Below are positions 1 to 8,900 of a stretch of 64,000 nucleotides of DNA, one piece after another. The notes under the pieces were generated by a model that saw only the letters and a program-made list of their open reading frames with translations, did not search any database and was not told the origin of the DNA. The stretch comes from Leptospiraceae bacterium (GTDB lineage: Bacteria; Spirochaetota; Leptospiria; Leptospirales; Leptonemataceae). The stretch is from contig JANXCF010000002.1 in the NCBI GenBank assembly GCA_025059995.1, positions 372,001 through 436,000 on the forward strand. Direction: 5' to 3'. The position numbers and the translations under genes were made by a program. How positions within the stretch are numbered: position 1 is the first letter of the stretch; every line of letters begins with the position of its first letter.

Positions 1-218
1 GCTAGCAATTCTTCTTCAGTAAAATACTTTTTTGCTTTTTCCTCTAAGATTTCTTTATCAATCCAGCCCCCCACTTGGCATCCAAATTTGAGTTCTTCTA
101 ATTCTTTTCGAAATCGAATACCACTTTTTCCTTGCTTCAATGCTTGAGAAAACTCTTCTTTCCCATGACCATTGGATGTGATAACGCCGATTCCTGTAAT
201 AACAACTCTTCTTTCCAT
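1..218 (-). CDS. fabB: Beta-ketoacyl-ACP synthase, FabB-like (N-terminal 72 residues only)
   Basis: This is the start of a condensing enzyme of fatty-acid elongation; the rest lies beyond the left edge, including the catalytic Cys-His-His. The visible N-terminus begins MERRVVITGIGV and continues with an SGIRF-KEL segment and a QVGG strand. That arrangement resembles FabB (KAS I, with its SGITF-EL stretch) more than FabF. The ATG at 216-218 follows a GAGAGGTGG ribosome site 16 bases after the stop of the preceding dehydratase, so it is the last visible gene of the fab operon. A FabB-type enzyme fits with fabA three genes upstream. A FabF identity cannot be excluded from 72 residues. Confidence 0.78.
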   Translation of the reverse strand, partial: MERRVVITGIGVITSNGHGKEEFSQALKQGKSGIRFRKELEELKFGCQVGGWIDKEILEEKAKKYFTEEELL

Positions 219-234
219 GATCCACCTCTCTATT

Positions 235-684
235 TTATGATATTGCTACTCCTGCAAGTTCACCTACAGCAACAAGGGTTCCTTCGGTTTTTTTTACTTC
301 GACTTTTGATTTGATTTTATTTTTTCTGTGATAAATCAAATCCCCTCTGATAAAGATAGTCTCTTCGGGTAAAACCATGTTGATGAATTCCACAGTTGCT
401 TCGGTGAACAAAGTTATTTTATCGACCGGTCGATTCTTTAACATTTCTAAGTAAATCCCTAAAGCAACGACTCCAGTTTGAGCCATAGTCTCAAGAATAA
501 TTACACCAGGAGTGATGGGATTGTTCGGAAAATGACCATCGTAAAAATATTCATTTTTTTTGAAGGTGTATTTCCCTACAATATGCTTATCTGAAAGTTC
601 TATGATGTCTTCTATGAAACGAAAGGGTGGTTTTTGAGGGATAGACTCTAGAATCTTTTTTTTGATTTCGAAATCAACCACCAT
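235..684 (-). CDS. fabZ: 3-hydroxyacyl-ACP dehydratase, FabZ-like hotdog protein
   Basis: A 149-residue single-hotdog dehydratase that removes water from 3-hydroxyacyl-ACP during chain elongation in the cytoplasm. The FabZ signature is clear: GHFPNNPITPG with His51, followed by ILETMAQT with Glu65, matching the His/Glu catalytic pair of FabZ. Length is normal for the family. The start ATG lies inside the last codons of fabG, giving an 11-base overlap, and its GGAGGT ribosome site is within fabG, so translation is probably coupled. The operon also holds FabA, so this organism appears to have two dehydratases, one general and one able to make the cis double bond. The FabZ label follows from the motifs; a specialised acyl substrate is possible. 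Confidence 0.85.
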   Translation of the reverse strand: MVVDFEIKKKILESIPQKPPFRFIEDIIELSDKHIVGKYTFKKNEYFYDGHFPNNPITPGVIILETMAQTGVVALGIYLEMLKNRPVDKITLFTEATVEFINMVLPEETIFIRGDLIYHRKNKIKSKVEVKKTEGTLVAVGELAGVAIS

Positions 685-1402
685 ACATACCTCCGTTCAC
701 GTGAATTACCGTTCCTGTGATATAACTACCTGATGTTGCTAAAAATCCCACAACTTCTGCGATTTCTTCTGGTTTTCCCATGCGTCCTAGAGGGATCTTT
801 TCCAAGATTTTTTTCTTGTGCTCTTCTGGTAAATCTTTGGTCATATCAGTATCGATAAATCCTGGAGCTATAGAATTTACTAAAATTCCGTATTCTGCAA
901 ATTCCATTGCTGCTGTTTTGGTGAAGTTATCAATTGCCGCTTTGGTCATGCCATAAATGGACTGGGTGGGATTTCCAGTGCTTCCGATGATGGATGAGAT
1001 GTTGATGATTCTTCCCGAACGATTGCGTATCATGAATCGAACAAGTCTTTTAGTTAAATACCAGACTGATCTCATATTCGTTGAAATGATTTTATCAAAT
1101 TCTTCCAATGATGCATTAAATATAGGATTATCTTTTACAAATCCTGCATTATTGACTAATACTTCCAGTGTCAATTTTGAATTTTTAATTTCGTCATAAA
1201 TTTTATCACAGCCTTCAATCGTAGAGATGTCTGCTTGAATGAGTAGTCCTTCACCTAATTCTTCTTTTAGGGTTTCAGCTTCCTTTTGAGAGGTGTGATA
1301 ATGAATTCCCACGAGAAAACCTTTTTTATAGAGCTCACGTGCAATCGCACGACCAATCCCTCTACTCGCTCCTGTTACTAAAGCTAATTTTTTTTCTGAC
1401 AT
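674..1402 (-). CDS. fabG: 3-oxoacyl-ACP reductase FabG
   Basis: NADPH-dependent reductase of 3-ketoacyl-ACP, 242 residues, of the classical short-chain dehydrogenase/reductase type. The Rossmann glycine motif TGASRGIG is at residues 10-17 and NNAG at 84-87. The catalytic set is Ser137, Tyr150 and Lys154 (YGMTK), equivalent to Ser138/Tyr151/Lys155 of E. coli FabG. The C-terminal IHVNGGMYGG is the usual FabG ending. An AGGAGG ribosome site stands just before the ATG, the strongest in this operon. It lies 11 bases after fabA and overlaps the start of the FabZ-like gene. Placement between two dehydratases and beside fabD supports a role in fatty-acid synthesis rather than in some other SDR pathway. 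Confidence 0.93.
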   Translation of the reverse strand: MSEKKLALVTGASRGIGRAIARELYKKGFLVGIHYHTSQKEAETLKEELGEGLLIQADISTIEGCDKIYDEIKNSKLTLEVLVNNAGFVKDNPIFNASLEEFDKIISTNMRSVWYLTKRLVRFMIRNRSGRIINISSIIGSTGNPTQSIYGMTKAAIDNFTKTAAMEFAEYGILVNSIAPGFIDTDMTKDLPEEHKKKILEKIPLGRMGKPEEIAEVVGFLATSGSYITGTVIHVNGGMYGG

Positions 1403-1413
1403 AAAACCTCCTG

Positions 1414-2001
1414 TTATTTTTTCAGTATCCCACCAATAGAATGTTGGGTAGGGAAGGGGTAATCTTTGTAAGATATGTTTTTAAAAATACCTACTCTAGC
1501 TTTTTCTATGCTATAAATGGGAGTTCCATCCACAAATAACTTTCCATCTGCGATGGCGATGGCGACCCCTTGTTCTCGTAATTCACTGTAACGAAGAATT
1601 TCAATCTCATAGCGTATGATTTTATTCCATGGACGAACTTGACCCTCGAATTCAATCTTCTCAGCTCCTAATGCTCTTCCAACTCCAATTGCACCATTGG
1701 TGCAAGAGTAAAAACCGATCAATTGCCAAATGGCATCTATTCCAAAAGAACCCGGCATAACTGGATCATCTCGGAAATGAAACTGAAAAAACCACTCATC
1801 AAGAAGAATATCTTTTTCAGCTATGATTTTTCCTTTTTTTCCCATTTTTTCAATCGATACGATTCTGTCTACTAACAAAAACGGCGGAGCTGGGAGCTTT
1901 GCTAATTCTCCTGGGGGATCTTCTATCAATTTCCCTAAAGAAAAAGCAATTAACTCCACTTTATCAAAATAAGTTCTTTGCAAAAATTCGTGATATTTCA
2001 T
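1414..2001 (-). CDS. fabA: FabA-type 3-hydroxydecanoyl-ACP dehydratase/isomerase
   Basis: A 195-residue hotdog protein of the FabA family, which dehydrates 3-hydroxydecanoyl-ACP and, in bifunctional members, isomerises trans-2 to cis-3-decenoyl-ACP. Family landmarks are LPAPPFLLVDR, FHFRDDPVMPG, IDAIWQLIGFY and GRALG. The catalytic pair is His75 and Asp89, matching His70 and Asp84 of E. coli FabA with a constant offset of five. Asp rather than Glu at the second position separates FabA from FabZ. It is two bases downstream of the enoyl reductase gene. With the FabB-like synthase in the same operon, it suggests anaerobic synthesis of unsaturated fatty acids. Isomerase activity itself cannot be read from the sequence. 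Confidence 0.9.
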   Translation of the reverse strand: MKYHEFLQRTYFDKVELIAFSLGKLIEDPPGELAKLPAPPFLLVDRIVSIEKMGKKGKIIAEKDILLDEWFFQFHFRDDPVMPGSFGIDAIWQLIGFYSCTNGAIGVGRALGAEKIEFEGQVRPWNKIIRYEIEILRYSELREQGVAIAIADGKLFVDGTPIYSIEKARVGIFKNISYKDYPFPTQHSIGGILKK

Positions 2002-2003
2002 TG

Positions 2004-2948
2004 CTAACTTCCTATCCTTTCTCCACCATCAACTCTTATGATAGCTCCATTAATCCATGAAGTTTCATCTAAACTCATAACATAAACCACGTTTGCCACA
2101 TCCTCAGGAGTGGTCAAACGTCCCAAGGGGTTTCTCAATCTTGAGTGCGCAGACATTTGAGCGCTTCCGGGAATAAGACGTAATGCAGGAGTGTCTGTAA
2201 CACCAGGTTGCAAAATATTACTTCTGATTCCATAGGGACCGAACTCAAAAGCAATAGAACGTGAAACTGATTCTAAAGCTAATTTGGCGGCACTTACCGC
2301 TGCATATCCACGCCATGCCACTTCATTTCCTTCACTGGTAAGTCCTAATACCCTTGCATCATCAGCAAAAAGATTCCTTTCGAAAATTTCTTTCGTCCAA
2401 GTATACAGACTAGTGCCCATTGCATAGATAGTGTTGGCGAAGTCTTCATCTGTTAAAAAGATTTCTTGGTTATATTCCGGTTCTTTAGCTAGATACATCA
2501 ATTCATCAATATTTTCTTCGAGAAAAAGTTTGGTTGCTACTTCTCTGAGTTTTTCTTTTTCAATTCCTAAAGCATTCGCTAACTTTTCTACGGGATCGTA
2601 ATTGTGATGTTTTTTCAAACGAACCATTAACTTGAGATTTCCAAAGGCAATTGAATGAAGTAGGGTTCTGATTTTTCCGTTGGTAGCTTCCAGTTCTTTT
2701 TCGAGTTCATCTAATACTGTTTTTCTTCCTTCTTCACTCAAAGCATCGAGATTAAAAGTCAAAAGTTTTACGTTTTCTTTACGGATTTGATCAAACTCAG
2801 GTTCAATGCGGTGCATTGCCCCTTTGCGATCTCGATGAACTATGCAGATATGCATTCCTGCTTTTGCCAGACGTTTCGCACTCGCTAAACCAAAACCACT
2901 TGAACCACCTAAAATTAATGCCCAGTAATTTTTACCTAAAAATGACAT
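2004..2948 (-). CDS. Enoyl-ACP reductase-like SDR, divergent FabI/FabL type with an internal insertion
   Basis: A 314-residue SDR protein, probably the NAD(P)H-dependent enoyl-ACP reductase of this operon. The glycine-rich turn GGSSGFG is at 14-20 and HSIAF at 98-102, a stretch typical of FabI. Tyr215 and Lys222 form the Tyr-x6-Lys spacing used by FabI and FabL instead of the Tyr-x3-Lys of ordinary SDRs. Between the HSIAF strand and the helix before the active site there are about 50 extra residues (roughly 106-165, rich in Lys and Glu) not seen in classical FabI, which accounts for the length above 260. A TAAGGAG ribosome site precedes the ATG. Enoyl reduction is the only elongation activity otherwise missing from this cluster. 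Substrate and cofactor are inferred. Confidence 0.72.
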   Translation of the reverse strand: MSFLGKNYWALILGGSSGFGLASAKRLAKAGMHICIVHRDRKGAMHRIEPEFDQIRKENVKLLTFNLDALSEEGRKTVLDELEKELEATNGKIRTLLHSIAFGNLKLMVRLKKHHNYDPVEKLANALGIEKEKLREVATKLFLEENIDELMYLAKEPEYNQEIFLTDEDFANTIYAMGTSLYTWTKEIFERNLFADDARVLGLTSEGNEVAWRGYAAVSAAKLALESVSRSIAFEFGPYGIRSNILQPGVTDTPALRLIPGSAQMSAHSRLRNPLGRLTTPEDVANVVYVMSLDETSWINGAIIRVDGGERIGS

Positions 2949-2957
2949 AACAACTCC

Positions 2958-3875
2958 TTAATTTTTTTCTATGTCAGGAAAAACTTTATACATACTACGA
3001 ACGTTGATGATGGATGGAACCTCATGATTGAGTGTTAGGAAGAATTTTCCTAAGGGTCTGTTCGGTCCAATCTCAATGATGGGCAGACCTTGTTGGATGA
3101 GAACCTTCATGTTTTGTATCCAATCAACAGAGCCACTGATTTGCCGAACCAAATTTTCTATCAGAGTCTCGGGTTGATGGAAAGTACCTGTAAAGTTTGA
3201 TAAAACATTGACGCAAAGTTCTTTTCTGGCAGTAAACTGCGAGATATAATCACGAAATTCTTCTTCGATTTCCTTCATCAAACGAGAATGAAAGGGTGCA
3301 CTAACATTCAAAAATACAGCATCAATATTAGGAAACTGAGTTTTAATTTCTTTTACAGCGTTCTCAACTTTGTCTTTATAACCACTGATCACTACTTGAT
3401 CTTTAGAATTTATGTTCGCTAAATCAACATCATGCTTTTTTAGGATTTCTTTGTAATTATATTGCTCAATATCCGTAGAAATCAAGGCTGCCATAGAACC
3501 CACACCCTCTGGCACAGCTTTCTGCATCAACTGTCCACGCTTTTTGACAATTTTAACTGCATCTTTGAGTTGAAAAACACCAGCCGCTGCTAAAGCAGAA
3601 TATTCTCCTAAGCTATGTCCTGCAAAATATTTACCATGTTTTTGGTATTTTTTTAAAACTTCATAGACAGCCATTTCCATGGTTAAGATACTTGGCTGAG
3701 TATATTCTGTAAGATTCAATTTTGGGTTTTCTTCAAAACAGATGGCTTTTAGATCTTCCCCTAATGACTCTGATGCTTCATCAAAAACCCTTTTGGATTC
3801 TTCGAATTCTTGATAAAAATCTGAACCCATGCCTGGTCTTTGAGAACCTTGTCCCGCAAATACATAAGAATACAT
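2958..3875 (-). CDS. fabD: Malonyl-CoA:ACP transacylase FabD
   Basis: Loads malonyl groups from CoA onto ACP. The protein is 305 residues from the chosen start. GQGSQ lies at 8-12, the nucleophile elbow GHSLG at 86-90 with Ser88, Arg113 in the KKRGQLMQ helix binds the malonyl carboxylate, and the catalytic His196 lies in SAPFHSRLM. An upstream ATG at 3900-3902 would add nine residues, but it has no ribosome site and gives an atypical N-terminus. The ATG at 3873-3875 follows AAGAGG and starts directly with the conserved first strand. It is the first gene of the minus-strand fab operon, with a 153-base gap to the upstream GGDEF gene. No acpP or fabH is visible in the window. Confidence 0.93.
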   Translation of the reverse strand: MYSYVFAGQGSQRPGMGSDFYQEFEESKRVFDEASESLGEDLKAICFEENPKLNLTEYTQPSILTMEMAVYEVLKKYQKHGKYFAGHSLGEYSALAAAGVFQLKDAVKIVKKRGQLMQKAVPEGVGSMAALISTDIEQYNYKEILKKHDVDLANINSKDQVVISGYKDKVENAVKEIKTQFPNIDAVFLNVSAPFHSRLMKEIEEEFRDYISQFTARKELCVNVLSNFTGTFHQPETLIENLVRQISGSVDWIQNMKVLIQQGLPIIEIGPNRPLGKFFLTLNHEVPSIINVRSMYKVFPDIEKN

Positions 3876-3899
3876 AAAAAACCTCTTTTGGATACATAA

Positions 3900-3954
3900 C
3901 AAGTATTTATGACGCTAATATGTGTCAACTAATCTAAGTTTTAGTTTGATTATA
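3900..3954 (-). promoter_or_regulatory. Possible fab operon promoter region
   Basis: In the 153 bases upstream of fabD the minus strand has a perfect TTGACA (3923-3928) with a 17-base spacer to a poor TACTTG (3900-3905). It also has a perfect TATAAT (3949-3954) with no good partner at the usual distance. Either could drive fabD. The assignment rests only on resemblance to the sigma-70 consensus in AT-rich DNA, where chance matches are common. Confidence 0.3.
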
Positions 3955-4028
3955 AAGAAAATTGACTAAATGAATTTTGTTCACTCAACTAATTGGAATT
4001 TGATAAAGCAAAAGTATGTTCAATTTGA

Positions 4029-5114
4029 TTACGTATCCAAATCTTTAGAATAAATAATAACTTGATTTCTCCCTCTCCTTTTGCATTCATATAAAGCTTT
4101 GTCAGCTCTTTCAATTAAATTTTTATTGGTTTTTGCATCAAGATTTGGTTCAAAACGTGCAATCCCAGCTGATACGGTTACTTTTAGTATTTTATTTTCA
4201 TAAGGGATTTCTAATGCTTCTACACTTTTTCGATATTCTTCTCCAATCGCATACGCTTCTTGATCGCTTGTTAATCCCGGCATAACCAAACAAAATTCTT
4301 CACCTCCATAGCGAGCGGCAAAAAAAGGAGATTTTGCAATCTTTTGAAGTTGTTTTGCAACTGCCTTTAAGACTTCATCTCCAGCTTGGTGTCCATGGGT
4401 ATCATTAAAACTCTTGAATTTATCAACATCACTCATCATTAGATATAGAGGAGTTCCGCGTTTTAGTGCTTTTTCTCTTTCATCTTTAAGCCTTGATTGA
4501 AAGTATGCGTGGTTTTTTAGTCCTGTCATTAAGTCATTCGTTGCCCTTTCGTATAACCATGCATTGTCAACAGCAATAGCACCTAGAGATGCCAGATCGA
4601 CAAGAAATTCTTTTTCTGAATGGGTATATTCGGTTCCCACAATCTTTTCACCTAATACAATAAGACCGATTATATTCCCTTTGGCTTTCATGGGGATCAC
4701 TAAGTGAGCACCTAATTCTTTTAGAATTTGAATTTCTTTTTCATTGTGTAGCTGTTCCTTTGCCATCAACTCCAGTAAAGTATAAGCTTTGTTTGTTCCT
4801 TTTAGAAATTCAATTAGCCGAGACTCTAATTTAAGCCTATAATAACTTATAGGATGAATTAAATCAAATCCTTTTAAATCAGGATTCAAATCTAAATAAT
4901 CAGAATCCATATCATGAATTAGAAATAATGCCGCTGAAAATGTTTGCATTTGAGCCAAACAAACGTCAATGACAGCATTGATAAGATACTTATAGTCCAA
5001 CGTTGAATTTAGTGCTCTTGAAATTTCGATCAACTGACGCTGATCGTAAATTTTCTTTTCATAATTTAAAATCTCTTGAGGAAATGTAAATATTTTGTCC
5101 TCAGAATCAGCCAT
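4029..5114 (-). CDS. GAF-domain diguanylate cyclase (GGEEF)
   Basis: A cytoplasmic 361-residue protein with an N-terminal GAF sensor domain (about 30-185) and a C-terminal GGDEF domain (about 193-358) that makes cyclic di-GMP. The active-site motif is GGEEF at 270-274. The metal-binding Asp229 lies in SDVDKF, and GHQAGDEVL is the conserved nucleotide-binding helix. The RxxD inhibitory site normally found five residues before the motif is absent, so product inhibition through that site is unlikely. The ATG at 5112-5114 is preceded by AAGGAG. A longer frame begins with TTG twelve codons upstream without a ribosome site and is rejected. No transmembrane segment is visible, so the signal is probably a cytoplasmic ligand. 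It stands alone between the fab operon and a divergent gene. Confidence 0.9.
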   Translation of the reverse strand: MADSEDKIFTFPQEILNYEKKIYDQRQLIEISRALNSTLDYKYLINAVIDVCLAQMQTFSAALFLIHDMDSDYLDLNPDLKGFDLIHPISYYRLKLESRLIEFLKGTNKAYTLLELMAKEQLHNEKEIQILKELGAHLVIPMKAKGNIIGLIVLGEKIVGTEYTHSEKEFLVDLASLGAIAVDNAWLYERATNDLMTGLKNHAYFQSRLKDEREKALKRGTPLYLMMSDVDKFKSFNDTHGHQAGDEVLKAVAKQLQKIAKSPFFAARYGGEEFCLVMPGLTSDQEAYAIGEEYRKSVEALEIPYENKILKVTVSAGIARFEPNLDAKTNKNLIERADKALYECKRRGRNQVIIYSKDLDT

Positions 5115-5306
5115 ATATGACTCCTTTAGGAGAAATTTTTTGTTTTTCAATCATAAATAAGACAATCATAAATAAACCTATTATCATAATTTCGGTTTTT
5201 GTTTTTATCATCTTCAAAACATCAGTATTATTTGTTTTTTTCTAATAAAAATTTAAAAAATTCAGAATACTAACAATAATTTTTTGTTTTTTCCGATGGC
5301 ATTAAT

Positions 5307-5942
5307 ATGATAATCAAGCATTTAAAAGAACATATCGTCAATCCCATTTCTATTGGAACTTTGGCACTCGGTGTGGCTATCGGGGCGATAACTACTAATC
5401 TAAAGCAAAAAGAATGTAATTTACAAAAACCCTCTTTAGTCATTCTTAAAGATCAGCAACAAAAACAAGGTAACCTAATAGCCATAACCTCGAATGAGGT
5501 CATTTTATCAATAGACGAAAAAAAAGAAGTCATTCCTTTTTCTTCCATTCTGCGAGTCATTTTGTATGAGAACGAAATGAATTTGGAAAGGGAATCTTTT
5601 CTAAATTCTCATGAACCATTCATTGGCACTTACAAACTTTGGGTTGGAGGACATGAAGGCTTTTTGACAATTTATAAAACATCTCAAGGTTCATTTGGAG
5701 GGTATGTAGAATTTCCCAACTGGGGAAAGGGAAAAAAGGAAATTCTTTCGTTCGTCCAAATAGCAGGAAATCAAATCCAATTTATGCGTTCTTGTTATAA
5801 AGAAAGTTGCAAAGAGATCGGTTCTCCTTACGAATTTCGACAATCCTATATTGGTTATATCAATTCCAAAAGAGAAATTGAAGGTAGATACACAGGAACA
5901 CATAGCTCAGGAACCTGGAAGGCCATTCCCCTAAAAAATTAA
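5307..5942 (+). CDS. Hypothetical membrane-anchored protein
   Basis: A 211-residue protein not recognised as any known family. Residues about 11-30 form one hydrophobic stretch (TLALGVAIGAITT), suggesting a single N-terminal membrane anchor or uncleaved signal. The rest is hydrophilic and predicted beta-rich, with paired motifs such as GTYKLW and GRYTGTHSSGTW that look like repeated strands of a small barrel or sandwich. Two cysteines (SCYKESC) could form a disulfide if the domain is periplasmic. It is transcribed divergently from the diguanylate cyclase across about 190 very AT-rich bases, and it ends one base short of the convergent giant lipoprotein gene. No clear ribosome site precedes the ATG. 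Confidence 0.62.
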   Translation: MIIKHLKEHIVNPISIGTLALGVAIGAITTNLKQKECNLQKPSLVILKDQQQKQGNLIAITSNEVILSIDEKKEVIPFSSILRVILYENEMNLERESFLNSHEPFIGTYKLWVGGHEGFLTIYKTSQGSFGGYVEFPNWGKGKKEILSFVQIAGNQIQFMRSCYKESCKEIGSPYEFRQSYIGYINSKREIEGRYTGTHSSGTWKAIPLKN

Positions 5943-5943
5943 A

Positions 5944-8900
5944 TTACTCTACTAAAGAATGAACAAAAGGTTTCACAAAATAAGGTTCATAGTTATTCTT
6001 TAGAGCAAATTCTCTATAAGTCATGGTTAGCCTTTGGCTTAAATTGGCAGATGGAATTTCAAAAATCTTTTGAAAAATCCTGATCCCTGTACTTTCACTC
6101 CATGTTGGAATGAGGATACCATTCCCCTTGTGAGGTATTACCGGGAAATCTGGTTTTGAGAAGAGTTCATATTCTTTCTTCTTGTTTTTGAGTAGAAAAT
6201 ACAACACATTTTCGTTGGATTGCTTGGGAAAGAACGAAACTAGAAGTAATCCCTTCCCTTTGTGAGCATTGTTTTTAAAACTTGCAATCAATTCCAGATC
6301 GTTGAACCTTTTTTGTTTTGATTCAGTAATGACTTCGAACTTAGGGATTTCGTTTTTGATAAAAGGCTTTCGTTTTTCCTCAAAATCCAAAGGATAAAAT
6401 ACAAAATAGAGATTTTCTCTGTAGGGAATCGGAGCTTCTTTATGGGATCCACTAAGCCATAAATAAGTTTTTCTTGTTTGAGGATGAGAATAAGGGATTT
6501 TGGAATAGAAATCTACTAATAGTTCAGTTTTTTCGTATTCACTTTGAAAATACGTTTTTTCATAAAAATATCTTTGTAATTGCAAACGAAAATCAAGGCT
6601 TTGTATGTTTAGTTTTTTACATTCTTGTTGCTTTATAGAGCAAAAGTAAGTGTCCCCATCAAGTTCAATGATACTTACAAAATCTTCTTCTTGATTGAGA
6701 ACTTTTTGAATTCTACTAAATTTGTCAGTGTAGTTTTTATCTTCAGTGTCCTTCATAAATGCAATGTTCTGAAAGTCTCTTATCTGGTTTTTCTTTAAGA
6801 GATTTTTCAAAAGAATATCGTAGATATTTTTGTGGTAATTTTCGTCTATTTCTGACCATGGGAATTTTTCAAGATTGGCTTTTAGATTTTCTGGGGGTTC
6901 AAAAAGAAGCTTGATGATGTTTTCTGCAATCCCTTTTGTTTTGGGGAATCGCTCAACTACTTTCAAAATAAATGAATCGTCGATTTTATATTGCATAGCT
7001 CTCAAGATAAGCAGAGGATTTAGAATTTCCTGAACGTATTTTTCGCTTTCTTTGTGGAAGATACATTGATATTGATTTTGATACTTTTGATAAAATGAAA
7101 ATGCTGTTTGATACTCAAAATTTTGGATGTATCTCGACAAAATCCGGGATAAAAATAAAACACCACGGAAGCATGATTTTTCAAAAATCAAAGGAAGTAA
7201 TGAATTCCAGTTCTGATGAATTACTTTATAAGTATCAAAAGGTATGTTTTGTAATGAAAATTGAAGATAAACGAATTCGTCGATTTCAGTAAAATCTTGG
7301 CATTGATTTCGCTTTCCATTTTGGCACAAGAACTTTTCTAAATTCAAGTTCTTATCTTGGTAGATGTTTTTGAGGTATTCATAAAAGGCAATTCGAGTAG
7401 GATAACGTTTGTCCTGAAAGTTTTCGATGTATTCCTCCCTCAGAGTTTGAACAATCAGATCAAATTTATTTTGATAAAGATTATTAAGAAGTTTTAGATT
7501 GGGATCCTCAAAATTAGAATTGAGTTCTTTAAAACTTCCCTTAAGTTTTAAAAAGTTAATATAGATTTCATTTTTGATGTAGTCTTCTTTGTAGACTTCG
7601 TATTTGCCTGCAATGTGATTTGCCATGTGGTATAAAGCATGATGTTGGAGCTTCTCGATTAAAATGTCGGTAAATGAAGTATCGTATTGTTTATTGTATA
7701 TAACTTCTTCTACTTTTTGGTAGTTTGGAGTTGGCTTTGATAATTCCATCAAGATGTCAATTGTATTCTGGTAAATTTGAAGTTTTTCTTTATGGGGATA
7801 GATCTGGTTTAATTCTTTTAGTGTTTCTTGGATTTGCTGATAGTCTTGGGTATAAGAAAAAGCATTCAAAACCATCACATAGTAACGCAACTCTTCTAAT
7901 CTTGAGCCCTTTTCTTTGATTTTTTGTTTTAGCATTTCTTGATAAGTTTTATATAGTGGATTCTTAGTTCGAATCAAAGCTCCTAAAATATAATTCTTTG
8001 TTTTGAGGTCTTCTTCGTAAGAATCTGATAAAGAAAAATAAAAGAGAGCTTCTTGGGGAGAGGTCTTATATAATTTTAATCCCTTTTCGAGGGTTTTTTT
8101 TGCTAATTCTTTTTTGTAGTTTTTCAAGTTATCTTGATGGTAACCCAAGATTCCCCAGGTAAGGTTTTGAGGATCCATGATTGTTGATGCACCAAGCTTA
8201 TGAAAGAACTCATAAGAAATCCATAGACTATCAAAAGAAAAATGAGGATTTTTATTGGAGTGGATTTTTACTATTGAGGCGGTAAAATGAGATCGAAAGG
8301 AAGCTCCGATTCCGTTCGAACGAGTATTCATCAAAAATGCCAAGGGGGATAATGTAAATTCTTTATAGTCTTGTTCTGGGATTACTGTGTTTGGATTATG
8401 ATTAAAAAGGTTTTTAAAGGCAATGGTTTTAAGATCATCAGGTTGAGTTATATGAACTGGATAGGTCTCAAAAATAGAGCTTCGTAAAACAACATTCGAT
8501 TGACCTTTTAAAAAATCATAATAGGGCTTAATGCGAAAATAAGAATACTTATCAGGTATCAAAACTACATTTTTTTCTTTAGCGCACTTTTGTATGTCTG
8601 AAGGCAAAAAAAGTTCTTCATACAAGAATTTGTTTTTGTAATAACTCAAACAAGAGTCTCTTTCATAAGAAAAAAAGAAGATTATTTGTGGATTATTGTT
8701 TTGATTAAAATTGATTCTTTGAGGGAAAAGAAAATCCTGAAATTGTGGATAATAACTAACAAATTTTTCTTTTAGGATTTGATAGATTTTGTAGTGCTTT
8801 TGTATCTGTTCTTTAAGTATTTTTACGTTTTTTTCTTGAAGTCGTTCTTGTATTTCAAGTTGCTTTAAGTTTCGTATGATTTCTATCACCCTTATCCATG

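Noticed and set aside
3876-3902. Nine-residue N-terminal extension of FabD
   Set aside because: No ribosome site, while the inner ATG has AAGAGG and starts at the conserved first strand.
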